A stretch of 64,000 nt of DNA. Source: Desulfobulbaceae bacterium. GTDB taxonomy: Bacteria; Desulfobacterota; Desulfobulbia; Desulfobulbales; Desulfobulbaceae. Made by a program: the position numbers and the translations under genes. The stretch is taken from NCBI GenBank assembly GCA_026987195.1, contig JALSNC010000126.1:1-64000 (forward strand), in the 5' to 3' direction. Positions 34,305 through 43,331 of the stretch are shown one piece after another (the stretch's first letter is position 1; each line of letters starts with the position of its first letter). The notes under the pieces were generated by a model. That model worked only from the letters and a program-made list of their open reading frames with translations. It made no database searches and was not told the DNA's origin.

Positions 34305-36098
34305 ATGAAAAACATTAGAAATTTCAGCATAATAGCCCATATCGACCATGGCAAGTCCACCCTTGCCGACCGGATGATCCAGCGTTGCGACATGGTCACC
34401 GACCGTGAATTCAAGGACCAGCTGCTCGACAACATGGATATCGAACGGGAACGGGGCATCACCATCAAGAGCCAGACCATCTGTCTGCCCTACACGGCAG
34501 AGGATGGCACCACCTATACCCTGAACCTCGTCGATACCCCTGGCCATGTCGACTTCAGCTACGAGGTCTCCCGGGCCCTCTCGTCCTGCGAGGGTGCCCT
34601 GCTGCTCATTGACGCTGCCCAGGGAATCGAGGCCCAGACCCTTGCCAACCTCTACCTGGCAATGGAGAACGATCTCGAGATCATTCCCGTGATCAACAAG
34701 ATCGACCTGCCTGCCGCTGAACCGGAAAAGGTCGCCCGTTCCATCGAGGAGGACCTGGGGCTTGACCGGGAGACGATCTGTTTCTGTTCCGCCAAGACCG
34801 GCGAGGGGGTTGACGAGCTGCTGGAGGCCATCGTCACCCTGCTGCCGCCGCCGGAGGGTGACCCGGAGAGCCCGCTGGAGGCCCTGATCTTTGACGCCAA
34901 TTACGACCCCTACCGGGGCACGGTCATCTCGGTGCGCATCGTCAACGGCCGCATCCGCGCAGGCGAGCAGATCGTCTTCATGTCCAACAACGCCACCTAC
35001 CGGGTGGAGGAAGTGGGGTTGTACCGGCTCTCCCGGGAGCCGCAGAAGGAGCTGGCCGCGGGCCAGGTCGGCTATATCATCGCCGGAGTGAAAACGGTCT
35101 CCGACACCCGTCCCGGCGATACCATCACCCACAGGGAACGTCCCTGCCCTGCCCCGCTCCCGGGATTCCGTGAGGTGCAGCAGGTGGTCTTCTCCTCCAT
35201 CTATCCCATCTCCACCGATGATTACGAGGATCTGGCCAATGCCCTGGAAAAGCTGAAACTCAACGACGCCGCCCTCACCTTTCAGAAGGATTCGTCGGCA
35301 GCGCTCGGCTTCGGTTTCCGCTGCGGATTTCTCGGCCTGCTGCACCTGGAGGTGGTGCAGGAACGGCTGGAACGGGAATTCGGTATCTCTCTGATCCTCA
35401 CCGTGCCCACGGTCAAATACAAATTCTACCTCCGGGACAAGACCATGGTGGAGATCGACAACCCTGCCTATTTCCCGGACCCCGTCTCCATAGAGCGCAT
35501 CGAGGAGCCCTTCATCAAGGCCACCATCCATATACCGGAACGGTACATGGGCGCGGTGATGACACTCTGCATGGAGCGGCGCGGCGAAAACACCAACTAC
35601 CACTACCCCATGCCAGGCCGCATCGAGTTCACCTGTGAGCTGCCGCTTGCCGAGGTGATCTATGATTTCTATGACAAACTGAAATCCGTGACCCAGGGAT
35701 ATGGTTCCTTTGACTACGAACTGACCGATTACCGGCCCAGTGACCTGGTCAAACTCGATATCCTGGTCAACGGCGAGCAGGTGGATGCCCTGTCCCAGCT
35801 CATCCACCGCATGCATGCCAGAGAACGTGGTCTCAAGGCCTGCGAAAGCCTGAAGAAAGAGATCCCGCGCCAGATGTTCAAGATCGCCATCCAGGCAGCC
35901 GTGGGTGGCAACATCGTTGCCAGGACCAATATCTCGGCCCTGCGCAAGGACGTGACAGCCAAGTGCTATGGTGGTGATATATCGAGAAAGAGAAAACTCC
36001 TGGAAAAGCAGAAGGCCGGCAAGAAGAGGATGAAGACCGTGGGCAACGTCGAGATTCCCCAGCGGGCCTTTCTGTCGGTGCTCAAGTCGGATCAGTAA
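34305..36098 (+). CDS. lepA: Elongation factor 4 (LepA), back-translocating GTPase
   Basis: 597 residues, the usual length, from ATG 34305. G1 motif A-H-I-D-H-G-K-S-T, switch II D-T-P-G-H-V-D-F, N-K-I-D (G4) and S-A-K (G5) are all present, followed by EF-G-like domains II, III and V and the LepA-specific C-terminal domain (K-K-R-M-K near the end). It binds ribosomes and promotes back-translocation. It is monocistronic and ends at a bidirectional terminator. Confidence 0.97.
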   Translation: MKNIRNFSIIAHIDHGKSTLADRMIQRCDMVTDREFKDQLLDNMDIERERGITIKSQTICLPYTAEDGTTYTLNLVDTPGHVDFSYEVSRALSSCEGALLLIDAAQGIEAQTLANLYLAMENDLEIIPVINKIDLPAAEPEKVARSIEEDLGLDRETICFCSAKTGEGVDELLEAIVTLLPPPEGDPESPLEALIFDANYDPYRGTVISVRIVNGRIRAGEQIVFMSNNATYRVEEVGLYRLSREPQKELAAGQVGYIIAGVKTVSDTRPGDTITHRERPCPAPLPGFREVQQVVFSSIYPISTDDYEDLANALEKLKLNDAALTFQKDSSAALGFGFRCGFLGLLHLEVVQERLEREFGISLILTVPTVKYKFYLRDKTMVEIDNPAYFPDPVSIERIEEPFIKATIHIPERYMGAVMTLCMERRGENTNYHYPMPGRIEFTCELPLAEVIYDFYDKLKSVTQGYGSFDYELTDYRPSDLVKLDILVNGEQVDALSQLIHRMHARERGLKACESLKKEIPRQMFKIAIQAAVGGNIVARTNISALRKDVTAKCYGGDISRKRKLLEKQKAGKKRMKTVGNVEIPQRAFLSVLKSDQ

Positions 36099-36100
36099 TA

Positions 36101-36197
36101 AAAATGCCGGTATTTTCAGGTGGTTGTCAATAGCGCTGAACTGTTGCCATCAGTGAGAGGAGAGATGGGGCGGATGGCGTGCTGCTGAAGTTTCAGG
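36101..36197 (+). repeat. R2 followed by R1 end fragment
   Basis: R2 core TTTTCAGGTGGTTGTCAATA (36113-36132) followed by GCGCTGAACTG, then an R1 right end GGATGGCGTGCTGCTGAAGT (36172-36191). Immediately 3' of lepA. Confidence 0.55.
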
Positions 36198-36206
36198 AGG
36201 AGCATG

Positions 36207-36236
36207 AAAAAGGCCGGGCCTGTGCCCGGCCTTTTT
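36207..36236. terminator. Bidirectional intrinsic terminator
   Basis: A 13-bp perfect stem AAAAAGGCCGGGC / GCCCGGCCTTTTT with CTGT loop. The T-run works for lepA on the plus strand and for the convergent small gene on the minus strand. Confidence 0.93.
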
Positions 36237-36264
36237 CATTGGCAGGATTCCTGCGCTGGAGATC

Positions 36265-36528
36265 TTACCGGAAGTTCGGGCAACGATGACCGGTTACATC
36301 AATGCCTTTCTGGCACATGATGCTCAGGATTTCTTCCTTGCTGAAGATGGAATTTTTCTGTTTGGAAACGTAGACGAAACAGTCCTTGCAGATGTTAAAA
36401 GATCGGAAATCCAGATCCCGCATGACCTCCCAGCAGGGTCTGTTCGAATGATAGGCCGGACATTGGGCCGCTTCATCGGGGTTACACTTCATTATCTCCC
36501 AACAGGGCCAATCTGATCTCAGTGGCAT
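36265..36528 (-). CDS. Small two-CW cysteine-rich protein
   Basis: 87 residues with a strong GGAGGAGGAG SD. It shows two Cys-Trp motifs in the order C-W-E-I-M-K-C...C-P-A-Y and C-W-E-V-M...I-C-K-D-C-F-V-Y, plus further Cys at the C terminus (nine Cys in all), suggesting metal or cluster binding. The same cysteine spacing occurs inside the receptor at 45041-47218 (residues ~354-408), so both may read the same redox or metal signal. Function is unknown. No signal peptide is seen. Confidence 0.85.
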   Translation of the reverse strand: MPLRSDWPCWEIMKCNPDEAAQCPAYHSNRPCWEVMRDLDFRSFNICKDCFVYVSKQKNSIFSKEEILSIMCQKGIDVTGHRCPNFR

Positions 36529-36643
36529 CAGACTCCTCCTCCTTTTTGGTTGCCCGAATACAACTTCCCCTGAACCTGGACGCAGCCTCCCTCTGCATAC
36601 AGAATATGAAAGATCTCTCTTGCAAGGTATCCAATATCACATT

Positions 36644-37231
36644 CTACCAGCTCTCATGGTACAATGCAAGCCTGCTTTGCAGCTCGCGGCATCCCTGACC
36701 GGTACGTGCGGAAAAGATGATCCGCTCTCCCGGGGTGATGGTCAGGGCGGCGTCCAGGGCGGAGGCATGGCTCGTCTGCCGGTTTTTGCTCAGTTTGTCG
36801 GCCTTGGTATAGACGGGCAGAAAGGCGACGCCATGATGACGCAGCCAGTCGACGAGTTCGCGGTCCAGGGGCTTGAGTTCGTGGCGCAGGTCGATGATCA
36901 CCACCACACAGGCCAGGGTGCGGCGGCCGCTCAGATAGCCGGTGATCAACTGCTGCCATGACGACTGCATCTTCCTGGATACGCGGGCAAACCCGTATCC
37001 AGGCAGGTCGACCAGGTAGAGGGCGTCATCGACAAGGAAATAGTTGAGACTCTGGGTCTTGCCCGGCCGGGCACTGGTCTTGACCAGGTTCTTCCGTCCC
37101 ACCAGCCGGTTGATCAGGCTCGATTTGCCGACATTGGAACGTCCGGCAAAGGCGATGTCGGGATAGATGGGCTCAGGCAGTTGTCCCAGGCTGAAGGCGG
37201 AGATGAGGAAACGGACGTTATTGAAGTTCAT
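36644..37231 (-). CDS. engB: Ribosome-biogenesis GTPase EngB (YihA/YsxC)
   Basis: 195 residues. A GTPase fold: Walker A G-R-S-N-V-G-K-S-S, G3 D-L-P-G-Y-G, G4 T-K-A-D-K and S-A-R. EngB acts in 50S subunit assembly. It overlaps no neighbour and has no clear SD. An R2 element lies 5' of it, separating it from hisG (same strand). Confidence 0.96.
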   Translation of the reverse strand: MNFNNVRFLISAFSLGQLPEPIYPDIAFAGRSNVGKSSLINRLVGRKNLVKTSARPGKTQSLNYFLVDDALYLVDLPGYGFARVSRKMQSSWQQLITGYLSGRRTLACVVVIIDLRHELKPLDRELVDWLRHHGVAFLPVYTKADKLSKNRQTSHASALDAALTITPGERIIFSARTGQGCRELQSRLALYHESW

Positions 37232-37269
37232 GTAACAGGACCGGTGGCTGGATCGCAGGGTAAAGGTGT

Positions 37270-37308
37270 CGGTACTTCATGTAGTTGCCGATAACGGTGA
37301 ACTGTTAC
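37270..37308 (+). repeat. R2 short repeat
   Basis: Core TCATGTAGTTGCCGATAACG then GTGAACTGTTAC, between hisG and engB. Confidence 0.65.
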
Positions 37309-37358
37309 GAGACGGCAGGCACAGCCTCCTCTTTTCCGACCTCCTGACCTTCTGCTGT

Positions 37359-38231
37359 TCAGATCACCTTGTTGAGAGCATACTCGATGATCCCCTCGGC
37401 CCCCATCTTTTTCAGGCGGGGCACCAGGTCGCGTACCTGATGCTCCGAAATGACCGTCTCAACGGAAAACCAGTCCTGCTTGTAGAGCTGGGCAACCGTG
37501 GGTGCGGTGACACTGGGCAGGACATCGATAAGTTCATCGAGCCGGTCGTGGGAGACGTTCATCTTCAGGCCCACGATCCTGTCCGCCCGCAGGGCGCCCT
37601 GGAGCAGGAGAGCGATGTTCTCGATCTTCTCCCGTTTCCACGGGTCCTGCCAGGCGGCCTTGTTGGCAATGAGCTGGGTGTTGGACTGCATCAGTTCGTG
37701 GATCACCCGCAGGCCGTGGGCGCGGATGGTGGTCTCGGTCTCGGTCACCTCGACAATGGCATCGGCCAGGCCGGACACCGCCTTGGCCTCGGTGGCGCCC
37801 CACGAGAAGATGATGTCCACCTTCATCTGCCGCTCCTCGAAGAACCGCCGGGTGACGTTGACCAGTTCCGTGGAGATCCGCTTGCCGTCCAGATCCTCGA
37901 CCCGGGTGATACCGGAATCCCCGGGCACCGCGATCACCCAGCGGGTCGGCTTCCTGCTGACCTTGGAGTAGACCAGGTTGGCGATGACCTCCACGTCGGA
38001 GCCGTTCTCCAGGGTCCAGTCCTTGCCGGTGATACCGGCGTCCAGCATACCCGATTCCACGTAAGTGGACATCTCCTGCGGCCGGCAGATGGAGCAGGAG
38101 AGCTCCGGATCATCCACCTCGGGAAAATAGTTCCGGGACATCAGCTTGATCCGCCAGCCCGATTTCTCGAACAGTTCGATGGTGGCCTTTTCAAGGCTTC
38201 CCTTGGGTATCCCTATCTTGAGTTGTTGCAT
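37359..38231 (-). CDS. hisG: ATP phosphoribosyltransferase, long form
   Basis: 290 residues, first step of histidine synthesis (ATP + PRPP to PR-ATP). The PRPP-binding loop appears near residue 160 in E-V-T-E-T-E-T-T-I-R-A. The C-terminal ~75 residues are the regulatory HisG_L domain, so no HisZ partner is needed. ATG 38231 is followed by Q-Q-L-K-I-G-I-P-K-G-S-L-E. hisI is upstream on the same strand, separated by an R2 repeat. Confidence 0.97.
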   Translation of the reverse strand: MQQLKIGIPKGSLEKATIELFEKSGWRIKLMSRNYFPEVDDPELSCSICRPQEMSTYVESGMLDAGITGKDWTLENGSDVEVIANLVYSKVSRKPTRWVIAVPGDSGITRVEDLDGKRISTELVNVTRRFFEERQMKVDIIFSWGATEAKAVSGLADAIVEVTETETTIRAHGLRVIHELMQSNTQLIANKAAWQDPWKREKIENIALLLQGALRADRIVGLKMNVSHDRLDELIDVLPSVTAPTVAQLYKQDWFSVETVISEHQVRDLVPRLKKMGAEGIIEYALNKVI

Positions 38232-38266
38232 TTGCTCGTATCCATGATGATTACAGAAAACCTCTC

Positions 38267-38328
38267 CTGAACTTTTACCAAAAGTATTGCTCTTTTTCAG
38301 GTGGTTGCTGATAGCGGTGAACTATTCC
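38267..38328 (+). repeat. R1 end joined to R2
   Basis: CTGAACTTTTACCAAAAGTA (R1 right end running into R2) and TTTTTCAGGTGGTTGCTGAT (R2 core). It ends at the hisI stop, in the hisG-hisI spacer. Confidence 0.6.
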
Positions 38329-38331
38329 GGA

Positions 38332-38712
38332 TCAGTTGCCATAGACCTCTGCCGGATCAAACACCTGCTCGCCGGTGACGACCAGGCTGTCGCCATCCAC
38401 CCGGCGAAAGAAACAGCTGCGATATCCCTTGTGACAGGCCGCGCCGCCGAGCTGCTCCACTTTGAAGATCACCGTATCCCGGTCGCAGTCCACCAGGATT
38501 TCCCGGACCAGTTGCACATGACCCGACGATTCACCCTTGAGCCAGAGCTGGTTGCGCGAGCGGGACCAGTAATGGGCCTTTCCGGTTTCAAGCGTCCTGC
38601 GCCAGGACTGCCTGTTGATATAGGCCAGCATCAGAACCTCGCCGGAGGCGGCATCCTGAACAATGGCCGGAAGAAGTCCCTGTTCGTTTTTTGCAAAATC
38701 AAGTTCTATCAT
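38332..38712 (-). CDS. hisI: Phosphoribosyl-AMP cyclohydrolase
   Basis: 126 residues from ATG 38712. It opens the adenine ring of PR-AMP in histidine synthesis. The zinc-site pattern D-C-D-R-D-T and [10 protein letters not shown] is present, as are V-L-M-L-A-Y-I-N and T-G-x-A-H-Y-W-S-R-S-R. No HisE domain follows, so it is the single-function form. Its start overlaps the end of the small Cys protein gene by 14 bp. Confidence 0.96.
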   Translation of the reverse strand: MIELDFAKNEQGLLPAIVQDAASGEVLMLAYINRQSWRRTLETGKAHYWSRSRNQLWLKGESSGHVQLVREILVDCDRDTVIFKVEQLGGAACHKGYRSCFFRRVDGDSLVVTGEQVFDPAEVYGN

Positions 38713-38899
38713 CTTCCCTGTCCGTGGCACTGGTGCTGTCATTGGCGGCTGTCGCCTTCTCTTTCCTGCTCCGTCGCAGCTCTCCTTCCATGAAATGGAT
38801 CATGCAGGAGGACCTGAACTGGCAGTAATCGCCGGGATGGGCGCAGGCAGGCGCATCCGAAGAAACCTTGTCGTGATATTTGGCACATTCGAGTTCCAT
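38699..38899 (-). CDS. Small cysteine-rich protein upstream of hisI
   Basis: 66 residues from ATG 38899 (CAGGA about 6 bp upstream). The first 35 residues hold four Cys in the order E-C-A-K-Y, A-C-A-H-P, Y-C-Q-F-R and S-C-M-I-H-F, a likely zinc site, and the second half is a charged, Lys/Arg-rich tail. It overlaps hisI by 14 bp, suggesting coupled translation. I cannot name a family with certainty. Confidence 0.6.
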   Translation of the reverse strand: MELECAKYHDKVSSDAPACAHPGDYCQFRSSCMIHFMEGELRRSRKEKATAANDSTSATDREDDRT

Positions 38900-38950
38900 G
38901 GGATCCTGTGAGTTGTGATCAACGTGACAGTCCATCCGCTATGCGGGCAT

Positions 38951-39075
38951 AAAAGTACCAGTCTTTTCATGTGGTTGCCGATACCGGCGAACCAGTACAT
39001 GCGGGCAGCCGCGCGCGCGTTCAGTTCAGTTCAGGTAAGCGCAGACTCCGGATGGCGTGCTGCTGAACTTTTACC
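38951..39075 (+). repeat. R2 followed by partial R1
   Basis: TTTTCATGTGGTTGCCGATA (R2 core), then R1-like GGTAAGCGCAGACTCCGGAT and GCGTGCTGCTGAACTTTTAC. It fills part of the 412-bp gap 38900-39311. Confidence 0.65.
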
Positions 39076-39168
39076 GCCTGCTGTTGCCGTACCGGCGGCC
39101 TAGCACATTTATGCCTTCACGGACTCTTTGTCAAGAGTGGGCAGACTTTTCCTGTCTGCAGGACTTCC

Positions 39169-39198
39169 TTGTCAAACCGTTGCCTGGTAGATTAAGAT
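39169..39198 (+). promoter_or_regulatory. Possible promoter for the FKBP gene
   Basis: -35 TTGTCA (39169-39174) and -10 TAAGAT (39193-39198) with 18-bp spacing, 114 bp before the SlyD-like start. Match is moderate. Nothing else stands out in 39076-39311. Confidence 0.35.
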
Positions 39199-39311
39199 AA
39201 CCGGAGCCGCTCCGTAAGCGGTCACAGGTACCGCATCTTCGCACGGTCGCTCCTGTCAAACACATTCAAACGTACTGCCGCTCACGGTGAACTGTCAGCA
39301 AAAAGGATATC

Positions 39312-39749
39312 ATGAATACCGTACAACTGACCGACCGGGTCACCATCAGCTATACCGCCACCCTGGAAAACGGCGAGGTCTTTGAAAAGGTTTCACCTGA
39401 AAAGCCCATCACCCTGGCCATCGGCTCGGGCCGGGTCCTCAAGGCCGTGGAGGCCGGCATGCTCGGCATGCGGCCGGGCGAAACCAGGGTTTTTCATATT
39501 CAGCCCGAGGACGCCTACGGCCCCCATTTCAAGGAACTGCTCCACAATGTCAAGCGCTCCACCTTTGCCGGCAGGATCGACCCCAAGCCAGGAATGATCC
39601 TCTCCCTGACCATTGAGAAGGACGGCACCGAACAGCAGGTCCCGGCAACAGTGGTCGCCGTGGGCAGTGACACGGTCACCATTGACTACAACCATCCCCT
39701 GGCCGGCAAGGTCCTCACCTATGCCGTCACCCTGCACGAAATCCTGTAG
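39312..39749 (+). CDS. FKBP-type peptidyl-prolyl isomerase (SlyD-like)
   Basis: 145 residues, SD AAGGAT. It is a SlyD-type isomerase/chaperone with the FKBP core (V-T-I-S-Y-T-A-T-L-E-N-G-E-V-F-E near the N terminus; G-M-R-P-G-E) split by an insert-in-flap chaperone domain (residues ~70-125). The His-rich metal tail of E. coli SlyD is absent, so it probably does not act in nickel delivery. Cytoplasmic. Confidence 0.93.
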   Translation: MNTVQLTDRVTISYTATLENGEVFEKVSPEKPITLAIGSGRVLKAVEAGMLGMRPGETRVFHIQPEDAYGPHFKELLHNVKRSTFAGRIDPKPGMILSLTIEKDGTEQQVPATVVAVGSDTVTIDYNHPLAGKVLTYAVTLHEIL

Positions 39750-39760
39750 CTCCTCTCGTT

Positions 39761-39784
39761 CCGGGCGGCTGACCAGCCGCCCGG
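39761..39784. terminator. GC-rich hairpin at convergent gene ends
   Basis: A perfect 10-bp stem CCGGGCGGCT / AGCCGCCCGG with GACC loop, 12 bp after the SlyD-like stop and before the convergent small gene. There is no T-run. Confidence 0.45.
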
Positions 39785-39868
39785 CAGCACACCTCGCCAA
39801 GATCAGCAGTACCTCAGCGCCAGATTCCTGCCCCCTGGCACCTGGCACCTGGAACCTGACCCGGCCGG

Positions 39869-40069
39869 TCAGGGGGCAGGACGTTCGTCCACCTGGTAAC
39901 AGAACCGGTCCCACTCCACCCTGGTGCCGGAGACCGGGCAGCGCAGGCCGACCTTGCTCTCCGAGACCGAAATCACTTCCCAGTCGCCCTTGCGCGGACC
40001 ATCCTCGATATACAGTCTTTCCCCGATCCGGAAAGGATATCTCCTGAAAATCACGATTTTTTCTTCCAC
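39869..40069 (-). CDS. Small basic protein of unknown function
   Basis: 66 residues from GTG 40069, preceded by GGGGAGGAG with good spacing. Sequence features are V-I-F-R-R-Y-P-F-R-I-G-E-R-L-Y-I-E-D-G-P-R-K-G-D-W-E-V, a compact beta-rich layout with a single Cys (R-C-P-V-S-G-T-R-V-E-W). I do not recognise it. It is divergent from the chemotaxis operon. Confidence 0.65.
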   Translation of the reverse strand: MEEKIVIFRRYPFRIGERLYIEDGPRKGDWEVISVSESKVGLRCPVSGTRVEWDRFCYQVDERPAP

Positions 40070-40192
40070 GACTCCTCCCCTGTCTGCAACCGGACTCCGG
40101 CATGAATCCGCACCTGGCCGCCGCCGGATCCGGCCCGCTGGCGGGCGGTGACTTGAGCAGATGATCTTTTTCATAATCCAACAAAAAAATCT

Positions 40193-40219
40193 GTACAATC
40201 AAAAATGGATACGTACAAT
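40193..40219 (+). repeat. Direct repeat in AT-rich region before cheA
   Basis: GTACAAT at 40193-40199 recurs at 40213-40219, exactly 20 bp apart (about two helical turns), within an AT-rich stretch 40170-40240 upstream of the chemosensory operon. It could be a regulator site. No confident promoter is seen in the 40070-40322 gap. Confidence 0.35.
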
Positions 40220-40322
40220 AAAATTATAGACTTGATAATTCGGGCGAGAACCGGCCAACAGCCCCGGCAGCATGCGGCCGGGCCGTTCTCCAGAGTCCCG
40301 ATCGACCAGAGGAGATTGTACC

Positions 40323-43253
40323 ATGTCCATAGAAGATGATGAAATTCTGCAGGGATTCATAGAAGAGTCACTGGAGCACCTGGCAGACATCGAAAACGAC
40401 CTGCTGGCCATCGAGGAGGCAGGGGCCGACATCGACGACGAACTGGTGAACAAGGTCTTCAGGGCCGCGCACTCCATCAAGGGCGGCGCAGGTTTCATGG
40501 GCCTCACCGTGATCCAGGAACTGGCCCATGCGGCGGAGAATGTGCTGGGCATGATCCGCAGCCGCAAGCTCGTTCCCGACCCCGACATCATCAATGTCCT
40601 GCTTCTTGCCTCCGACGAACTGCAGCAGCTCATCGAAAATGTCGAGGAAAGCAACGAGGTCGATATCTCGGAGCACCTGCAGGCCCTCAATGCCATCTAT
40701 GAAGGCAAGGAGATCCCGGCCAGGACAGCGGCCGAGGGTGATACCGGGGATTCGGCATCCGCGCCGCCGGAAAGCGATCAGGAAGCGTCCACCGCGCCCG
40801 AGAGCCCTGCCGAAGCAGAGCCCGATCCCGAGCCCGAACCCGAACCCGAGCCTGTCGCTGCAGCAGCACCGGAGCCGGAGCCTGAACCTGAGCCCGTGCC
40901 TGAACCGGCGGCCCGGCCCGAACCGGAACCTGCCCGGGCAGAGACGGCCCCCGAGCCGGCTCCTGCGCCAGCGGCGGAGAAGAAAAAAAAGATCAAGAAA
41001 TCCAAGCACAAGACCGACACCTCCATCCGGGTCACGGTCAGCCTGCTCGACCAGTTGATGAACCTGGCAGGAGAACTGGTCCTGTCCAGGAACCAGCTTC
41101 TCCAGACCATCACCTCCGGCGACGTCCGCAGTGCCGAGGCGGTGGGACAGCGAATCGACCTGGTGACCTCCGAGCTGCAGGAGGCCATCATGCTGACCCG
41201 CATGCAGCCCATCGGCAATGTATTCAACAAGTTCCCCCGCGTGGTCAGGGACCTGTCCAAGAAACTGGGCCGTCAGATCGACCTCACCATTGTCGGCAAG
41301 GAGGTCGAGCTGGACAAGACCATCATCGAGGCGATCAACGATCCTCTCACCCACCTGATCCGCAACTCCGTGGACCACGGCATCGAGCCGCCCGATGTCC
41401 GGGTCAGGCAGGGCAAGGACCCCAAGGGGCTGATCGTGCTCAAGGCCTACCATGCAGCAGGCCAGGTGGTGATCGAGATCAGCGACGACGGCAAGGGTAT
41501 CGACGGCAACAGGCTGGCCGATATCGCCATCAAGAAGGGCCTGATCACGGTGGAGCAGGCCAAGGCCATGTCGGACAAGGAACGGACCAACCTGATCCTG
41601 CTGCCCGGTTTTTCCACGGCCGAAAAGGTCACCGATGTCTCGGGCCGGGGCGTGGGCATGGATGTGGTCAAGACCAACCTGGACCAGCTGGGCGGGTCGC
41701 TGGAGATCGAGTCCGAGGTCGGCAAAGGCACCACCATCAGTATCAAGCTGCCGCTTACCCTGGCCATCATCCCCTGCCAGATCGTCATGACCGGCGGCGA
41801 GCGGTATGCCATCCCCCAGGTCAACCTGGAAGAGCTGCTGCGCATCCCGGCGGCCAAGGTCAAGGAGCGGGTGGAACGGGTGGGTGATGCCGAGGTTGTC
41901 CGGTTGCGCGGCAATCTGCTGCCCCTGATCCGGCTCTCCGACGTGCTCGGCATCGAACGGACCTACTTTGATGTCATCACCGAGGAGACGCGGGAGGACA
42001 AGCGGCGCAACATCGCCGACAGGCGATCGAAATCAAGCCCGCTCTTCAGGGACAAGGACGTTGAGCAGGAGCAGACCGGGCAGGAACAGGAAGAGGAAAA
42101 GGCGGCTGCGCGGACAGGCCGGGAACGGCGGCAGAGCCCTTCCAGCGCTCTCAATATCGTTGTCGTCTCCACCGGCGCCATGAAATATGGCCTCATCGTC
42201 GACCGGCTCCACGATTCCGAGGAGATCGTCATCAAGCCGCTGGGCCGGCATCTGCAGCAGTGCCGCGGCTATGCCGGCGCCACCATCATGGGCGACGGCC
42301 GCATCGCCCTGATCCTCGATGTGAGCAATCTGGCCCGCATGGCCGGGCTCACCTCCCTGGACGGTTCCGACCGCGCCAACGAGCTGGCCGATGCAGCCAG
42401 GGACGCCATCTCCAAGACCCGCGACAAGCAGGCCCTGCTCATCTTTTCCAGTTCCCCGGAGGAACAGTTCGGCGTGCCCCTCAACCAGGTGGAGCGGGTG
42501 GAGAAGATCAGGAGGAGCGACATCGAGGATGTGGGCGGCCGGCGGGTCATGCAGTACCGCGGCGGCAGCCTGCCCCTGGTCTCCATCGACGAGGTGGCGG
42601 CGGTACAGCCCCTGGCCGACCAGGAAGACCTGCTGGTCATTGTCTTCCATCTGGCGGGCAAGGATATCGGCCTGCTGGCCATCGGCCCCATCGACGCCAT
42701 GGAAGTGGCGGCCGACATCGACGACATCACCCTCAAGCAGCCCGGCATCATGGGCTCGGCCATCATCAACGGCCACACCACCATGCTGATAGATATCTTC
42801 GAGATCGTCCAGACCGTGAACCCGGACTGGTTTGTCGATCATCCCATGAGCATGCAGGTCGACGAGGAGGCCGAGGTGGTGATCCTGGTGGTGGAGGATT
42901 CCAACTTCTTCCGCAACCAGGTCAAGGGCTACATGGAAGAGGCCGGTTACAGTGTGCTCGAGGCCGAGGACGGTGTCGAGGCCCTCAGGGTTCTGGAGGA
43001 TCACGTGGATGAGATCACCATGGTCCTCAGCGATATCGAGATGCCCAAAATGGACGGCTTCGAGCTGACCGAGAAGATCAAGAACGACCCCCGGTACCGG
43101 CATCTGCCGGTCATCGCCCTGACCACCCTGGCCGCCGAGGAGGACGTGGCCCGCGGCAAGGCGGTAGGCTTTGACGAATACCACATCAAGCTGGACAAGG
43201 AACGGCTGATGGCCAGTGTGCACAGGTATGCCACCGCCGGGGTTGCGGCGTAA
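40323..43253 (+). CDS. cheA: Hybrid CheA kinase with two CheW domains and a receiver
   Basis: 976 residues from ATG 40323 (AGAGGAG). In order: an Hpt domain with His50 (A-A-H-S-I-K-G-G-A-G), a Pro/Glu repeat linker (~160-220, E-P-E-P), the dimerisation domain, an HATPase with N-box I-R-N-S-V-D-H-G, a first CheW domain (~480-680) interrupted by a ~75-residue charged insert, a second CheW domain (~695-840), and a C-terminal receiver with D904 (L-S-D-I-E-M-P). The carboxy-terminal receiver is typical of CheA-CheY hybrids in alternative chemosensory systems. No P2/CheY-docking domain is recognised. It heads the operon. Confidence 0.96.
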   Translation: MSIEDDEILQGFIEESLEHLADIENDLLAIEEAGADIDDELVNKVFRAAHSIKGGAGFMGLTVIQELAHAAENVLGMIRSRKLVPDPDIINVLLLASDELQQLIENVEESNEVDISEHLQALNAIYEGKEIPARTAAEGDTGDSASAPPESDQEASTAPESPAEAEPDPEPEPEPEPVAAAAPEPEPEPEPVPEPAARPEPEPARAETAPEPAPAPAAEKKKKIKKSKHKTDTSIRVTVSLLDQLMNLAGELVLSRNQLLQTITSGDVRSAEAVGQRIDLVTSELQEAIMLTRMQPIGNVFNKFPRVVRDLSKKLGRQIDLTIVGKEVELDKTIIEAINDPLTHLIRNSVDHGIEPPDVRVRQGKDPKGLIVLKAYHAAGQVVIEISDDGKGIDGNRLADIAIKKGLITVEQAKAMSDKERTNLILLPGFSTAEKVTDVSGRGVGMDVVKTNLDQLGGSLEIESEVGKGTTISIKLPLTLAIIPCQIVMTGGERYAIPQVNLEELLRIPAAKVKERVERVGDAEVVRLRGNLLPLIRLSDVLGIERTYFDVITEETREDKRRNIADRRSKSSPLFRDKDVEQEQTGQEQEEEKAAARTGRERRQSPSSALNIVVVSTGAMKYGLIVDRLHDSEEIVIKPLGRHLQQCRGYAGATIMGDGRIALILDVSNLARMAGLTSLDGSDRANELADAARDAISKTRDKQALLIFSSSPEEQFGVPLNQVERVEKIRRSDIEDVGGRRVMQYRGGSLPLVSIDEVAAVQPLADQEDLLVIVFHLAGKDIGLLAIGPIDAMEVAADIDDITLKQPGIMGSAIINGHTTMLIDIFEIVQTVNPDWFVDHPMSMQVDEEAEVVILVVEDSNFFRNQVKGYMEEAGYSVLEAEDGVEALRVLEDHVDEITMVLSDIEMPKMDGFELTEKIKNDPRYRHLPVIALTTLAAEEDVARGKAVGFDEYHIKLDKERLMASVHRYATAGVAA

Positions 43254-43331
43254 TACATTCCAGGATCTGGCGGGAACCGGCTGACCGGTTACCGAAATAT
43301 TTCCCATAAGATCAGAGACAGGTAGATCGCA

